Positions 60,482 through 61,688 of a stretch of DNA of 61,688 nt are shown here, in pieces. The stretch is from Nitrosopumilaceae archaeon. Its GTDB lineage: Archaea; Thermoproteota; Nitrososphaeria; Nitrososphaerales; Nitrosopumilaceae. Within the stretch, counting starts at the first letter, position 1; each line of letters starts with the position of its first letter. The notes under the pieces are model-generated. The model searched no databases and was not told the origin of the DNA. It saw nothing but the letters and a program-made list of their open reading frames with translations. The position numbers and the translations under genes were made by a program. The stretch is from positions 1 to 61,688 of the forward strand of contig JASHNR010000030.1 in the NCBI GenBank assembly GCA_030041535.1. The letters run 5' to 3'.

Positions 60482-61688
60482 GTGAAGAGAATATTGAATT
60501 TAACTTATGAGGATATTGTAAAATCGCAAAAGATCCAAGGAAGAGTAATTCGCAGTACACCGCTGGAACTGTCTAGTACTTTTAGTCACATGACAGGTTC
60601 TCAAGTTTATCTGAAATCAGAATGCTTGCAAAAAACCGGCTCGTTCAAAGTTCGTGGGGCATACGCAAAGATTGCTACTTTGACAGCAGAAGAAAAAAGA
60701 AAAGGAGTCATTGCAGCGTCGGCTGGAAATCACGCTCAAGGTGTTGCATTTGCATCAGCATTAGAAAAAATCCCATGCACAATTGTAATGCCTATCACTG
60801 CCTCACCTGCAAAGGTATCAGCAACTAGATCATATGGTGCAAATGTTGTACTATATGGCACAATCTATGACGAATCATGGTCCAAAGCACAAGAACTATC
60901 AAAGAAAACGGGTGCCACAATAATACATGCGTTTGATGATGAAACTGTTATCGCAGCACAAGGAGTAATAGGTCTTGAAATAATGCATGATCTTCCAAAT
61001 GTTGACGAGATCTACGTTCCAATAGGAGGAGGTGGTCTTGCAGCTGGAATTTTGAAAGCAGTCAAGTCAAAAAAACCCCATGTCAAAGTCATTGGCGTCC
61101 AATCATCTGCGTTTCCAGCTATGAAGAAATCCTTTGACTCTGGCAAACTTGAAGCGGTGAGAGGACAAAGAACAATTGCAGACGGCATCTCTGTAAAAAA
61201 ACCTGGCGAATCCACATTTAAGATAATTGACGAGTTGATTGATGATATAGTTCTAGTAGATGATTCACAGATTGTCAAAGCCATGTTTCTTTTAATGGAG
61301 AGGGCTAAAATGGTAGTAGAACCAGCAGGAGCAGTAAGTCTTGCATATCTTCTTGACAAAAAGCCCATCAAAGGAAAGAACGTGGTACCAATACTGTCGG
61401 GAGGTAATGTCGACATGTACTTGCTTGGTCAGATAGTTGCCAAAGGTCTAACAGAGATGAGAAGGATGGTCAAGATCTTCATAGTACTCACTGACAAACC
61501 AGGTGCCCTAAAGGAAGTGATAGATGTAATATCGTCCCTAAGCGTGAACATAGTTGAGGTGGTTCATGACAGATTAAGCTCAAACATTCCAGCAGGCACT
61601 GCTGGTGTAACTTTGAGCCTAGAAACTGAGAATCCCAGACATGCAGAACGCCTCATAGCAAATCTAAAACAAAGAAATATCGTGTTCA
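60482..61688 (+). CDS. ilvA: Threonine dehydratase, 3' end outside window
   Basis: At least 402 codons, open to the window end, from GTG 60482 (VKRILNLTYEDIV). PLP lysine in KTGSFKVRGAYAK, glycine-rich phosphate loop in PIGGGGLAAGI and serine/threonine in LSGGNVDMY. A C-terminal ACT domain starts near residue 325 (VKIFIVLTDKPGALKEVI), so it may respond to isoleucine. It deaminates threonine to 2-oxobutanoate. An in-frame TATA-like element lies at about 60450-60460. It is not listed as a complete ORF because no stop is in the window. Confidence 0.93.
   Translation, partial: MKRILNLTYEDIVKSQKIQGRVIRSTPLELSSTFSHMTGSQVYLKSECLQKTGSFKVRGAYAKIATLTAEEKRKGVIAASAGNHAQGVAFASALEKIPCTIVMPITASPAKVSATRSYGANVVLYGTIYDESWSKAQELSKKTGATIIHAFDDETVIAAQGVIGLEIMHDLPNVDEIYVPIGGGGLAAGILKAVKSKKPHVKVIGVQSSAFPAMKKSFDSGKLEAVRGQRTIADGISVKKPGESTFKIIDELIDDIVLVDDSQIVKAMFLLMERAKMVVEPAGAVSLAYLLDKKPIKGKNVVPILSGGNVDMYLLGQIVAKGLTEMRRMVKIFIVLTDKPGALKEVIDVISSLSVNIVEVVHDRLSSNIPAGTAGVTLSLETENPRHAERLIANLKQRNIVF

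Overview
The window is an AT-rich, gene-dense archaeal chromosome segment, most likely from an ammonia-oxidising Nitrososphaerota (Thaumarchaeota) close to Nitrosopumilales or Nitrosotalea. The support is: archaeal EF-1alpha, S10 and RNA polymerase subunit P in one cluster; fructose-1,6-bisphosphate aldolase/phosphatase; type II GAPDH; HMG-CoA synthase; a Hef-type helicase; TrmB and stand-alone Lrp-type domains; two secreted proteins with a PEFG C-terminal sorting signal; an Amt transporter next to two PII proteins; and many leaderless genes with a TATA box about 26-30 bases before a TTG, GTG or ATG start. I see no insertion sequence, prophage, CRISPR array or rRNA. The genus is an inference.

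Layout. 1-12.5 kb is a signalling region. It starts with the end of a chemotaxis operon (CheY, CheC, CheD), continues with a soluble histidine kinase and an RR-HK-RR operon, and includes a TPR protein with recently duplicated repeats, a secreted seven-bladed propeller, another response regulator and a CBS protein/membrane metalloprotease pair. 12.6-18.3 kb has a very large surface protein, a leaderless micro-ORF/TrmB operon and an archaeal prepilin peptidase. 18.3-24.3 kb has a tightly coupled operon (nucleotidyltransferase, LLM oxidoreductase, thiolase, DUF35 protein), a broken gene, an Hjc-like nuclease and a flavin reductase. 24.5-38 kb is core metabolism and information processing: threonine synthase, GAPDH, DsbA, HMG-CoA synthase, RpoP-S10-EF-1alpha, FBP aldolase/phosphatase and 3-hydroxyacyl-CoA dehydrogenase. 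38-48.5 kb has Hef, dCMP deaminase-PolB and the nitrogen module Amt-PII-PII. 48.6-61.7 kb has a PEFG protein, SDR, LOR/SDH enzyme, membrane glycosyltransferase, cobalamin adenosyltransferase, tRNA-Phe, regulatory mini-proteins, a cyclase-fold protein, a candidate structured RNA and a threonine dehydratase cut by the window end.

Three themes stand out. (1) Seven or eight very small zinc-finger proteins are scattered here, several too short for ordinary gene callers. (2) Four small ORFs only make sense with a one-base frame change; one needs two. They are either decayed genes or assembly indels. (3) Candidate regulatory or RNA elements sit in intergenic DNA: a 12-bp-stem RNA candidate with its own TATA box, a dyad in the amt/PII promoter region and an 11-bp inverted repeat upstream of the broken gene. 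The best candidates for something undescribed are the four-gene thiolase operon, the structured RNA and the coupled 45-residue ORF/TrmB pair. All functions are read from sequence motifs only; no database search was run.
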